A stretch of 17,186 nucleotides of DNA, from positions 1 through 17,186 of the forward strand of contig JBKQTR010000498.1 in the NCBI GenBank assembly GCA_052143095.1, read 5' to 3'. Below are positions 7,208-13,922 of the stretch, in pieces (the first letter of the stretch is position 1; each line of letters starts with the position of its first letter). The DNA is from DAHUYF01 sp052143095. Its GTDB lineage: Bacteria > Pseudomonadota > Alphaproteobacteria > ATCC43930 > CGMCC-115725. The translations under genes and the position numbers were made by a program. The notes under the pieces are model-generated. The model had not been told where the DNA came from. It did no database searches and saw only the letters and a program-made list of their open reading frames with translations.

Positions 7208-8032
7208 TCAAGGCGCCTTCATCTGGGGCAGGGACGAACCGGTCCGCCGATACGCCCTGGCGTTGCGGCCGCGGCTATCGGGAACGACCGGCCAGACGTC
7301 CTCGTCCCACAAGTGGATGCCGCCCGTTATGCCGGCGTCGTTCGAGGCGATCCGGACGTCGTCGGGCAGGTCGACGACGATGTTCGCCGCGTTGCCGCCG
7401 CCGAGATACAGCACGTCGTAATGCAGCAGCGAATGGACGATGCCGATCGTCTCAAGGACGCGGCGGCTCCACTTCTTGGCGCTGTAAGCGAGGCGAGCCT
7501 CGTTGCCGATGTAGTCGTTGTAGGTCTTGCCCTTGTGGATCGGATGTTGCGCCAGCTCCAGGTGCGGCGCCAGACGGCCATTGCTGAACACCGCGCTACC
7601 GACGCCCGTCCCGAGCGTAAGCACAACTTCAAGGCCGCGCCCGGCGACGATCCCCAGCCCCTGGACCTCTGCGTCGTTGAGCAGGCGGGCCGGCTTGCCA
7701 AAGCGGCGCGCCACCGCCGCCTCAAGCGGATAGTCGCGCCACGCCTCGGTGTCGAAATGCGGCGCCGTGATGACGCGGCCGTCGCGGATGACGCCGGGAA
7801 ATCCGACGGAGATGCGGTCGAAGGCAGGGAGAGGCGCCGCGAGATCCTTGATCGCGCGCAACAGGATCGCCGGCCGGCACGGATCGGGGGTCGGCACGCG
7901 GACCCGTTTCACCGTCATCCGCCCGACGCCGTCGAGGATAGACGCCTTCAGTCCGGTGCCGCCGATATCGATCGCCAAGGTTGCGGGCTCTTTCGAGGAC
8001 GTTGATGCCGCCTCGCGGTTTGTGTCGTTCAT
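7208..8032 (-). CDS. ppgK: ROK-family polyphosphate glucokinase-like kinase
   Basis: A 274-residue ROK kinase that phosphorylates glucose to glucose-6-phosphate, probably using polyphosphate (and perhaps ATP). Seen in the sequence: the phosphate-1 motif LAIDIGGTGLKASILD (19-34), catalytic Asp120 in LLNDAEVQGLG, the phosphate-2 motif LTLGTGVGSAVF (138-149), and the PPGK-type stretch ELAQHPIHKGKTYNDYIG (159-176) in place of the Cys-rich zinc motif of other ROK glucokinases; YLGGGNA follows. The ATG at 8032 is chosen (GGAG 11 nt upstream); the frame stays open further upstream only as a shadow of galM. It overlaps the TGA of a 30-codon ORF (ATGA). Polyphosphate use is inferred from family resemblance. 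Confidence 0.88.
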   Translation of the reverse strand: MNDTNREAASTSSKEPATLAIDIGGTGLKASILDGVGRMTVKRVRVPTPDPCRPAILLRAIKDLAAPLPAFDRISVGFPGVIRDGRVITAPHFDTEAWRDYPLEAAVARRFGKPARLLNDAEVQGLGIVAGRGLEVVLTLGTGVGSAVFSNGRLAPHLELAQHPIHKGKTYNDYIGNEARLAYSAKKWSRRVLETIGIVHSLLHYDVLYLGGGNAANIVVDLPDDVRIASNDAGITGGIHLWDEDVWPVVPDSRGRNARAYRRTGSSLPQMKAP

Positions 8033-8121
8033 CGCTCGATCAGCTCCACGCTCGTGGGACCGCCGACCGCGATCCCGCATGCCAAGGCGATGAAAGGGCC
8101 GCGCTCGACGACGCCAATCAT
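8029..8121 (-). CDS. 30-codon ORF between galM and the glucokinase
   Basis: ATG at 8121-8119, two codons after the galM TGA and in the same frame; stop TGA at 8031-8029 overlapping the glucokinase ATG (ATGA). Translation starts MIGVVERGPFIALACGIAVG and ends TSVELIER. It contains the glucokinase's ribosome site, so its translation, if real, would couple galM to ppgK. The protein-like composition and tight packing are suggestive. It could equally be the surviving 3' end of a deleted gene, or chance. No ribosome site of its own is obvious. Function unknown. Confidence 0.35.
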   Translation of the reverse strand: MIGVVERGPFIALACGIAVGGPTSVELIER

Positions 8122-8124
8122 CGT

Positions 8125-9213
8125 TCACGCCCGGCCCGAGCTGATCCCAGCCGGCACGGCGGGACCGGAATCGGTGGAAAAGCGCAACACCGTCGTGGAG
8201 CGAAAGCGCTCGCCGGGCCGCAGCAAGGCTGAAGGAAAGGCGGGTTGGTTCGGCGCATCGGGGAACGCCTGGGTCTCGAAGCACAGCCCGTCGCTCTGCC
8301 GATAGGCCCTGCCGGAGGGGCCGACCAGCGCCCCATTCAGGCTGTTCCCGGTATAGAGTTGGAGGGCCGGCTGGTCCGTCAGGACTTCGAGAATGCGCCC
8401 CGTCTTGGGATCGAACGCGCGAGCGGCCGGCAGCATCCCGCCGCCGGCCGGCCGGCGCAGAACCCAATTCTGATCGTAGCCCCGCGCCAGCAGAAGCTGC
8501 TCGTCGGCGAGCCTGATGCGCTCGCCGATCGCTATGGGCGCGGCGAAGTCGAAGGGAGTGCCGCGGACCGATCGGATTTCACCTGTGGGAATCTGGGTGG
8601 CATCAGTCGGCGTGAAGAAATCAGATTCGATCGAGACGACATGGCCGAGAATGTCGCCCGAACCCTCGCCTGCGAGATTGAAATAGCTGTGATTGGTCAG
8701 GTTTACGATCGTCGGCTTATCGGTGGTTGCGGCATAGTCGATGCGCAATTCGTTCGTCTCGGCGAGGCTGTAGGTGACGTCCACCGCGAGGTTGCCGGGA
8801 TAGCCTTCCTCACCGTCGGGACTGAGATAGCTGAGAACCAGCGACCGGCCGGCGCCGCCGGCCGCCCGCCACACGACTTTGTCGAAGCCCTTCCGGCCAC
8901 CGTGGAGCGCGTTCGGACCGTTGTTGGTTTCCAGCCGATAGTCCGCGCCATCGATGGCGAAACGACCACGAGCGATGCGATTGGCGAAACGGCCCACGAC
9001 GGCGCCAAAATGCGGGCTGCGGCGGGCATAACCCTCGAGGGAGTCGAGGCCCAGCACGACATTGGCGAGGCGGCCCTGTCGATCCGGCACCTCCAGGCTG
9101 GCGATGATGCAGCCGAATGTGAGAATCCCGACCGCCATACCGGCGTCATTCGCCAGACTGTAGGTGTCCACGGCCCGGCCGTCTTCGGTTACTCCATAGT
9201 GCTGCTTCTTCAT
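8125..9213 (-). CDS. galM: Aldose 1-epimerase (mutarotase)
   Basis: A 362-residue GalM-type mutarotase that interconverts alpha and beta anomers of glucose/galactose in the cytoplasm. Conserved residues: Arg76 and Asn78 in GRFANRI, His104 in NALHGG, catalytic base/acid partner His175 in NHSYFNLAG, Asp247 in GYDQNWVL, and the catalytic Glu313 in CFETQAFPDAPNQP. Length is usual for the family, with a slightly extended tail (GPAVPAGISSGRA). The ATG at 9213 is chosen: GAGG lies about 5 nt upstream, and the frame upstream offers only a GTG at 9237. No signal peptide. It is the first gene of a minus-strand run continuing to ppgK, SRAP and the nuclease. Pairing with a glucokinase fits a role in glucose uptake and phosphorylation. 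Confidence 0.93.
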   Translation of the reverse strand: MKKQHYGVTEDGRAVDTYSLANDAGMAVGILTFGCIIASLEVPDRQGRLANVVLGLDSLEGYARRSPHFGAVVGRFANRIARGRFAIDGADYRLETNNGPNALHGGRKGFDKVVWRAAGGAGRSLVLSYLSPDGEEGYPGNLAVDVTYSLAETNELRIDYAATTDKPTIVNLTNHSYFNLAGEGSGDILGHVVSIESDFFTPTDATQIPTGEIRSVRGTPFDFAAPIAIGERIRLADEQLLLARGYDQNWVLRRPAGGGMLPAARAFDPKTGRILEVLTDQPALQLYTGNSLNGALVGPSGRAYRQSDGLCFETQAFPDAPNQPAFPSALLRPGERFRSTTVLRFSTDSGPAVPAGISSGRA

Positions 9214-9301
9214 CGCCGCCTCTAGGCTCCTTCGCACTCGCGTGCTGGTTCGGAGGGCTTGAGCGCGTCACCGCGCGATCGAACTTGCGACCGATCAGGA
9301 C

Positions 9302-9378
9302 GCGACGGGATCTATCCGTCGCCTGCCGCCGCCCTGTCAGTCGACGGCGATCGTGCGCCCGGCGCTTTCCCCGCGCCG
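9302..9378 (-). other. Two perfect stem-loops between the cyclase stop and galM
   Basis: GCGACGG-gatctat-CCGTCGC (9302-9322) has a 7-bp stem, and CGGCGC-tttcccc-GCGCCG (9360-9378) has a 6-bp stem and begins one base after the cyclase TGA on the minus strand. Neither is followed by a T-run, so they are not classical terminators. They may act as a Rho-dependent end of the cyclase transcript or as a leader structure for galM. Confidence 0.4.
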
Positions 9379-9379
9379 C

Positions 9380-10786
9380 TCACGGGATCTCGTAGAGCGA
9401 CATCTCGTCGGCGATGCCGCGCAGCGCCGCGCGCCTGAGCGTCGGCTTCAGCCCGGCGGTCTCCAGCAGGGCCGACGCTTGCGCATTCTCCACCACCTGT
9501 CCCGTCGCCACGATCGAGCGTGACGCCGCGAGGCCCTGAACGCGCGATGCGATATTGACGGTCTGGCCGAAATAGTCCTGCTGCTCATTGAGCGTGACCG
9601 CGAGGCACGGTCCCTCGTGGATGCCCATCTTCAGGAGCAGGCTCTGGTGCTGGCGCTGGGCGCCGAGAGTGTCCATCGCCTCGCGCATGCGGATGGCGGC
9701 AGCGATGGCGCGGTCGGGCGTCGCGAAGGTCGCCATCACGGCATCGCCGATGGTCTTCACTATGGCACCCCTTTCGGACGCGATGATCTCCTGCAGCAGC
9801 CGAAAATGCTCGTTGACGAGATCGAAGGCCACGAGGTCGCCGACCAGCTCATAGAGCTCCGTCGAACCCCTGAGATCGCTGAACAGGAAGGTCAGGCTCA
9901 AGATCTTGAGGCGCTGGCCGATGGCGAGCGTATCGGTCCGGTAGATGTCGCGGAAGGTCTGATTGGTGAGGAGCCGCTTCGCGGTGAGAACGGGCTTGCG
10001 CCGCTTCAGCAGGTCGTCCAGCGCCTGGTTCGCCATCCAGATCGTCGGTAACACGCGGCTATCGGTGCGGTTCTCGAGGGCCAGGCGAAACGGCCCGGGC
10101 CGCAAGCCCACGGTATCGACCGGAACCTTCACCTTGTTGAAGACTACGGACAGGTTTTGACGCTCGTGCGTCGCCTCGCCCTTGACGTCGAGGAACTGCG
10201 CCGCATGCGTGACCGGATCGAAGACGATCAGTGTGCCTTCCGGCAATTGCAGCGAGAGGATGGCCCGTTCGCCCGGCGGCAAGTCGACGATTTCGAGCGT
10301 GACCTCCTGCAGCAGCTTCTCCAAATCGGCCGGAAGATCGATGGCCGAGCTCCAGAAGACCTGGCGGTAATATTCGGCCGCGGGCAACTCGTCAGGGCTG
10401 TGGGCCGCGATCTTGCGCAGGCGCCGGCTCACCGTGAATGTCACCTCGACCAGGTTGTCGAGTGTCGTCTCGTAGCCCGCGGCGCAGAAGGCACAATTGT
10501 ATTGCGCCCGATCCAGGGTCTTCAGGCTCGTATTGGCGGCGAGGACCCCGGCGCAGCTCGGGCACATAACATTCCACGACATCTCGAAGATGCCGAGCCG
10601 CACCGCATTCAGCAGCGCGGCGATGACGCGCTCCTCGTCGAGACCCGCCTTTGCCGCGAGATCAAGCGCGTTGATTTTGTTCAGGGCATGATCCGGCGCA
10701 TCCCGCACCATGCGCTCGAGCATCGCCACCGCATCGGCGTCTTGCGATTGGCGCAAGGCTGAAAACAGAGTCTCAAATTCGCTCAC
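9380..10786 (-). CDS. Class III adenylate/guanylate cyclase with N-terminal zinc-ribbon-like (DUF5939-type) region
   Basis: A 468-residue soluble protein with a C-terminal class III cyclase domain (~295-465) making cyclic nucleotide from NTP. The metal-binding aspartates are Asp304 (FSDLRGST) and Asp348 (TIGDAVMATF); the transition-state pair is Asn411/Arg415 in GQTVNIASRV; Lys386 and Asp404 sit at base-selecting positions, consistent with ATP as substrate (tentative). The N-terminal ~290 residues resemble the DUF5939 region and carry two CxxC pairs (Cys75/78 and Cys98/101), probably a zinc ribbon with a sensing or assembly role. No membrane segments. The start is a GTG at 10786, forced by an in-frame TAG at 10798-10796 and lack of a nearby ATG; no ribosome site is visible. 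It lies 166 nt upstream of galM on the same strand. Confidence 0.9.
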   Translation of the reverse strand: MSEFETLFSALRQSQDADAVAMLERMVRDAPDHALNKINALDLAAKAGLDEERVIAALLNAVRLGIFEMSWNVMCPSCAGVLAANTSLKTLDRAQYNCAFCAAGYETTLDNLVEVTFTVSRRLRKIAAHSPDELPAAEYYRQVFWSSAIDLPADLEKLLQEVTLEIVDLPPGERAILSLQLPEGTLIVFDPVTHAAQFLDVKGEATHERQNLSVVFNKVKVPVDTVGLRPGPFRLALENRTDSRVLPTIWMANQALDDLLKRRKPVLTAKRLLTNQTFRDIYRTDTLAIGQRLKILSLTFLFSDLRGSTELYELVGDLVAFDLVNEHFRLLQEIIASERGAIVKTIGDAVMATFATPDRAIAAAIRMREAMDTLGAQRQHQSLLLKMGIHEGPCLAVTLNEQQDYFGQTVNIASRVQGLAASRSIVATGQVVENAQASALLETAGLKPTLRRAALRGIADEMSLYEIP

Positions 10787-10809
10787 GCGACGATGCTACA
10801 TGAACGCAG

Positions 10810-10828
10810 GGCGGGCGAAAAGCCCGCC
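10810..10828. other. GC-rich stem-loop in the leader of the cyclase gene
   Basis: GGCGGGC (10810-10816), loop GAAAA, GCCCGCC (10822-10828): a perfect, all-GC 7-bp stem 24 nt upstream of the cyclase GTG. No T-run follows on either strand. It could be a leader structure limiting translation of a gene that lacks a visible ribosome site, or the remains of a terminator. Confidence 0.4.
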
Positions 10829-10920
10829 GACCAATCCCCACTCCAATCCTCCCTTTCAAGGCCGTTCACTTCAAAATCCTTCCTTGGGCTCAAGGCGCGT
10901 CTTCGTCTCACGAATTCCTG

Positions 10921-11025
10921 ATCGCCGGCGCCGCAGAACCGTGGATTGCCGGATCGGTGGCCTACCTCGCCCGCGCCGAAGCCGGCTTCATCACCGCCTC
11001 CAGCCTGACGATCGATGGCGGGTAG
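10921..11025 (+). pseudogene. 3' remnant of a short-chain dehydrogenase/reductase gene
   Basis: The plus frame from about 10921 to the TAG at 11023-11025 reads EPWIAGSVAYLARAEAGFIT, then ASSLTIDGG. This is the C-terminal signature of classical SDR oxidoreductases (helix with xAYLAS.EAGFITG, then the final strand LTIDGG). The frame is open further upstream to 10804, but that part has no SDR character, and the Rossmann GxxxGxG and YxxxK motifs are absent. The stop falls immediately after GG, slightly earlier than in most relatives. This is clearly a truncated relic of a gene whose body was lost. Confidence 0.7.
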
Positions 11026-11171
11026 AGTGACGCACTCGTGTTTGCTTTCCAACCTTCTGCGGCGTTCTGATCCGAGCGCGCGATGGCTGCTCGGAAGCGG
11101 ACCTCGCACGTCAGGCCCTGCGCCTTGAGCAAGTGAAGCGGAGATCCATCATCACCCCAGGATCGCCAGGC

Positions 11172-11735
11172 TTAGAACCCGAGGGATCGCTGAGCCGGTG
11201 GCGGCGGCGCGACATGAACGCCCTCCAGCTCGAGCATGCGGATCTTGGTCGCCGAGCCGCCTGGCGCAGAAAACCCGCCAAGCTTGCCGCCGGCCGCCAA
11301 GACCCTGTGGCAGGGGATGATCAGCGCCACCGGATTCTTGGCCATGGCTTCACCGACATCGCGCGCGGCCTCCGGCCCGGCGCCGAGTTCCTTCGCCAGA
11401 GTGCCATAGGTGATCGTGTGGCCCCATCCGACCCGCCGCGCCGCAGCATAGATCTGCTTGAAGAACGCGTCCTGCCCACTGAGGTCGAGCTTGAAACCGG
11501 AAAAATCCGTTTCCTCGCCGGCGAAATAGCGCTTCACAGCGGCGACTGCCGCGGCCACATCCGGCGTGGGCGCGCCGGATTCGGCGCCGGGCACCCGGCG
11601 CAGCAGAAGTCGTTCGGTCGCCGCGGCGCTTCTTGTCGGCAACAGGAAGCGCGTGATGCCCAAATTGTTCCAGGCGATGCCGCAGAAGCCGCCTGCGGCT
11701 TCGAAGATGAAATAATGGTGCGCTGTCTGGCCCAT
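11172..11735 (-). CDS. ogt: Methylated-DNA--[protein]-cysteine S-methyltransferase
   Basis: A 187-residue O6-alkylguanine-DNA alkyltransferase that removes alkyl groups from guanine in DNA by irreversible transfer to its own cysteine. The acceptor is Cys142 in the PCHRV motif. Also present are Tyr110 in TYGTLA, the arginine finger Arg125 in AARDVGEAMAKNP and Asn134. An RNase-H-like N-terminal part is followed by the DNA-binding C-terminal domain. No AraC/Ada domain is attached, so it is an Ogt-type single-domain enzyme. The ATG at 11735 is chosen (GAGGG 7 nt upstream); a GTG at 11738 is possible. The tail has a PPPP run before the stop (TAA at 11174-11172). A palindrome and direct repeat lie just upstream. 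Confidence 0.95.
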   Translation of the reverse strand: MGQTAHHYFIFEAAGGFCGIAWNNLGITRFLLPTRSAAATERLLLRRVPGAESGAPTPDVAAAVAAVKRYFAGEETDFSGFKLDLSGQDAFFKQIYAAARRVGWGHTITYGTLAKELGAGPEAARDVGEAMAKNPVALIIPCHRVLAAGGKLGGFSAPGGSATKIRMLELEGVHVAPPPPAQRSLGF

Positions 11736-11761
11736 CACACGGCCCTCACATGTTCCGTTCT

Positions 11762-11789
11762 ACCTAATATAGGTCAAGCGTTCGGTCAA
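11762..11789. promoter_or_regulatory. Palindrome and direct repeat upstream of ogt
   Basis: ACCTA-ATA-TAGGT at 11762-11774 is a perfect 13-nt palindrome 27 nt upstream of the ogt ATG. Overlapping its right edge, GGTCAA at 11772-11777 and 11784-11789 form an exact direct repeat with 12-nt period (TTGACC on the ogt strand). One TTGACC may serve as a -35 element; a matching -10 is not clear. The arrangement looks like an operator over the ogt promoter. Confidence 0.35.
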
Positions 11790-12062
11790 AAAACTCCGGA
11801 TCCTGCCTTCTAATTGTCTACACGAAGCACCCATTGCCGCTCGCACGAAGCGCTTTGGTCCCTTCAAACGGCCAAACGGCCAGCCGATTTCAAAACCCGC
11901 GCTGTCGAATTCCGGAAGACGGGGCGCCCCCCGCGTCACTGCGACGTCACGAAAATCCCGTAGCATATGCCACCATTCATGGCCGGAGTCGTGCTAGGCT
12001 GGATTTGCCCGGTGAAGACAGGTCGTGCCGCACATGGTCCTCATCCCTCGAGGAGACAACAG
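11790..12062. other. Intergenic region between ogt and the patatin remnant
   Basis: No convincing gene seen. It contains a tandem CAAACGGC doublet (11865-11880) and, just before the patatin start, CGAGGAGACAACAG carrying a good ribosome site (AGGAG 8 nt before the ATG). This is probably the original promoter and leader of the patatin gene. Confidence 0.4.
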
Positions 12063-12168
12063 ATGAGCCCGGAGAAACGGGCGGCGGACGGTGGCAAGCC
12101 TCGCTATGTGCTGGTGTTGCAGGGCGGCGGGGCGCTCGGCGCCTATCACATCGGCAGCTATCAGGCGA
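12063..12168 (+). pseudogene. 5' remnant of a patatin-like phospholipase gene
   Basis: The ATG at 12063 with AGGAG 8 nt upstream opens a frame reading MSPEKRAADGGKPRYVLVLQ and then GGGALGAYHIGSYQA. RYVLVLQGGGALGAYHIG is the oxyanion-hole glycine loop that starts bacterial patatin-like phospholipases. The next expected elements (a helix, then the nucleophile GxSxG) are missing. After about 12168 the frame runs antisense through the neighbouring LysR gene (stop near 12543) with no patatin character. The gene was therefore cut at or just before the LysR 3' end (12179). The start signals are intact, so a ~160-residue chimeric peptide could still be made. Confidence 0.75.
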
Positions 12169-12178
12169 ACAATTGCGG

Positions 12179-13117
12179 TCATCCGAGCGTCCAATCCCGA
12201 GAATTCGGTCCAGGTCGCCTCGGCATTCCGGCGGACGCGTGCATCACGCCCTCGACAAAGTCCGCGAACGTCCGGGCTTTTGTGGTGGGCGTCCGACCGG
12301 TCGGGAAAATGGCCCATAGGTCCATCGGGGGCAGTTCCCAGTCCTCGAGCACCGCCTTGACGGTGCCGTCGGCGATCTCGGGCGCGAACATCCATTCGGA
12401 TGTGATGGCGATGCCTGCATTCGCGAACACCGCCGCGCGCACGCCCTCGGCCGCGCTGACGTGCAGTCGGCCGCGCAGGGCGACCGTCAGTTCGAGGCCT
12501 TCCCGCCGGAAAGGCCAGACCGCGCCGCCGCCGCGCTGCGCATAGATCACCGCTTCATGCGCGGCGAGATCGCCCGGAGCCTTGGGCAAACCGGCTCGCT
12601 CGAAATATGCCGGGGTGCCCAAGACGACATTCCGGCAAGTTGCGATCCGCCGCGCGGTCAGCGATGAGTCCGCCAGCTTGCCCATGCGCAGCGCAACGTC
12701 GATGCCTTCGCGAACCAGGTCGATATTCCGGTCGTCGAGCACGACCTCCATCTCCAGCTCGGGATGTCGTGCCAGGAATTCCGGGATGCGTGGCATCAGG
12801 TGAATGCGCGCCAAGGTCACGGCCGCGGAGACGCGCAACTTGCCGGCCAGGCCCGCGCCGGCTCCCCGAGCGGCTGATTCCGCCTCGTCTGCCTCGTCGA
12901 TCGACCGTCGCGCACGCTCATAGAATTTGAGGCCGGCCTCTGTCGGGGTAAGCCCGCGCGTCGTGCGGACGAGTAGTTTCACCCCGAGCCGATCCTCGAG
13001 CTGCGCTATGGACTTGGACAGTGCGGGTTGCCCGACATTGAGACGACGGGCGGCGGCGGAAAACGAGCCGGAATCGACCACCTGCACGAAAGCCTGCATG
13101 GCCGTCAGCCGATCCAT
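12179..13117 (-). CDS. LysR-family transcriptional regulator
   Basis: A 312-residue LTTR. Residues 1-60 form the winged HTH (MDRLTAMQAFVQVVDSGSFS, AAARRLNVGQPALSKSIAQL, RTTRGLTPTEAG), followed by a linker helix and a periplasmic-binding-protein-like effector domain (about 90-295; for example LELEMEVVLDDRNIDLVREGIDVALR in part). The ATG at 13117 has GGAGG 7 nt upstream. It is divergent from the Pao-like operon, with a 214-nt gap holding a T-N11-A palindrome, the classical arrangement in which the LTTR controls its neighbour and itself; the inducer is probably an aldehyde or related aromatic (inference). The last residues (RRPGPNSRDWTLG) lie next to a probable recombination junction and may be an acquired tail. 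Confidence 0.92.
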   Translation of the reverse strand: MDRLTAMQAFVQVVDSGSFSAAARRLNVGQPALSKSIAQLEDRLGVKLLVRTTRGLTPTEAGLKFYERARRSIDEADEAESAARGAGAGLAGKLRVSAAVTLARIHLMPRIPEFLARHPELEMEVVLDDRNIDLVREGIDVALRMGKLADSSLTARRIATCRNVVLGTPAYFERAGLPKAPGDLAAHEAVIYAQRGGGAVWPFRREGLELTVALRGRLHVSAAEGVRAAVFANAGIAITSEWMFAPEIADGTVKAVLEDWELPPMDLWAIFPTGRTPTTKARTFADFVEGVMHASAGMPRRPGPNSRDWTLG

Positions 13118-13212
13118 GCATATGCCTCCAAGGAATGGATCTTATCGCCCAAACCTTACTGCCACTTCGCGAATGGAATAGCCATCCTTCCCACCACCGA
13201 CCAGGATCCCAC

Positions 13213-13229
13213 TATTCCAACGAGGAATA
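13213..13229. promoter_or_regulatory. Candidate LysR operator between the regulator and the Pao-like operon
   Basis: TATTCC-aacga-GGAATA is a perfect 17-nt palindrome containing the T-N11-A arrangement (T13215, A13227) typical of LTTR boxes. Single GGAAT half-sites recur at 13132 and 13175, spaced 43 and 49 nt, which would suit the extended footprint of an LTTR tetramer. It lies about 100 nt from each start codon. Confidence 0.5.
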
Positions 13230-13331
13230 AAGCTTATGAGTTCACCGTGCGTGGCGTTCCCGGCTGCGAAGTCTAACTATCATCGCATCGCTAGCGCGAA
13301 ACTGCCGTCCCTTGCGTGAAAGGCATGGATT

Positions 13332-13919
13332 ATGGTCAACGCAAGAAAAGCCCCATCGGACACGCACGGAGAGACCGCGCCCTTAGTGGTCTGGAAAATG
13401 GGGAAGATCCATCTGAGCGTCACCGTCAACGGGCAAGCGCGCGGGATCGCCGTCGAGCCGGGAACCACTCTGTTGGAAGCGCTTCGTGACGGACTCGGTC
13501 TGATCGGGACGAAGAAGGGTTGCGACCGCGGCGAGTGCGGCGCCTGTACCGTCCATGTCGATGACCGCCGAATGCTGTCCTGCATGACCTTGGCGGCGAT
13601 GCAGGAAGGCAAGCGCATCACGACCATCGAGGGCCTGGAGCAAGAGGGAAACCTCCACCCGCTCCAGGCGGCCTTCATCGAGCGCGACGGCTTCCAATGT
13701 GGCTTCTGCACTTCCGGGCAGATCATGTCGGGCGCCGCCGTGATCGAGGAGGTGAAGGCGGGGTGGCCGAGCGCCGCCACGACGGACCTTACCCGGCCGT
13801 TCACGATTGCGGATCTGTCGAAGGCGGAAATCCGTGAGCGAATGAGCGGAAATCTCTGCCGCTGCGCTTGCTATCCCAACATCGTCGATGCCGTGGCGGA
13901 TGCCGCCGGGAGGCGTTGA
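13332..13919 (+). CDS. paoA: Aldehyde oxidoreductase [2Fe-2S] subunit, PaoA-like
   Basis: A 195-residue small subunit of a xanthine dehydrogenase-family molybdenum hydroxylase, relaying electrons from the Mo centre to FAD. The plant-type cluster ligands are Cys64, Cys69, Cys72 (CDRGECGAC) and Cys84; the second cluster uses Cys123, Cys126 (CGFC), Cys176 and Cys178 (CRCAC). Motifs such as GTKKGCDRGECGACTV, DGFQCGFCTSGQI and EIRERMSGN match E. coli PaoA closely. The E. coli protein has a Tat leader; here residues 1-22 have no twin arginine or hydrophobic stretch, so the enzyme is predicted cytoplasmic. The start at 13332 has AAAGG 8 nt upstream; ATG 13398 (Met23) is an alternative. It is the first gene of the operon; paoB starts 3 nt after its stop. 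Confidence 0.9.
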   Translation: MVNARKAPSDTHGETAPLVVWKMGKIHLSVTVNGQARGIAVEPGTTLLEALRDGLGLIGTKKGCDRGECGACTVHVDDRRMLSCMTLAAMQEGKRITTIEGLEQEGNLHPLQAAFIERDGFQCGFCTSGQIMSGAAVIEEVKAGWPSAATTDLTRPFTIADLSKAEIRERMSGNLCRCACYPNIVDAVADAAGRR

Positions 13920-13922
13920 GTC

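Noticed and set aside
7127..8005. Plus-strand open frame opposite the glucokinase
   Set aside because: Shadow frame; composition unlike a folded protein and no family features.
8245..9225. Plus-strand open frame opposite galM
   Set aside because: Shadow of a gene with all catalytic residues in place; no ribosome site or recognisable motif.
11865..11880. Tandem CAAACGGC doublet as a CRISPR-like or iteron repeat
   Set aside because: Only two 8-nt copies with no spacer; chance or slippage is sufficient.
11760..11966. 68-codon minus-strand frame starting at an ATG between ogt and the patatin remnant
   Set aside because: Weak ribosome site, no recognisable motif, and it overlaps the ogt promoter region; insufficient to call a gene.
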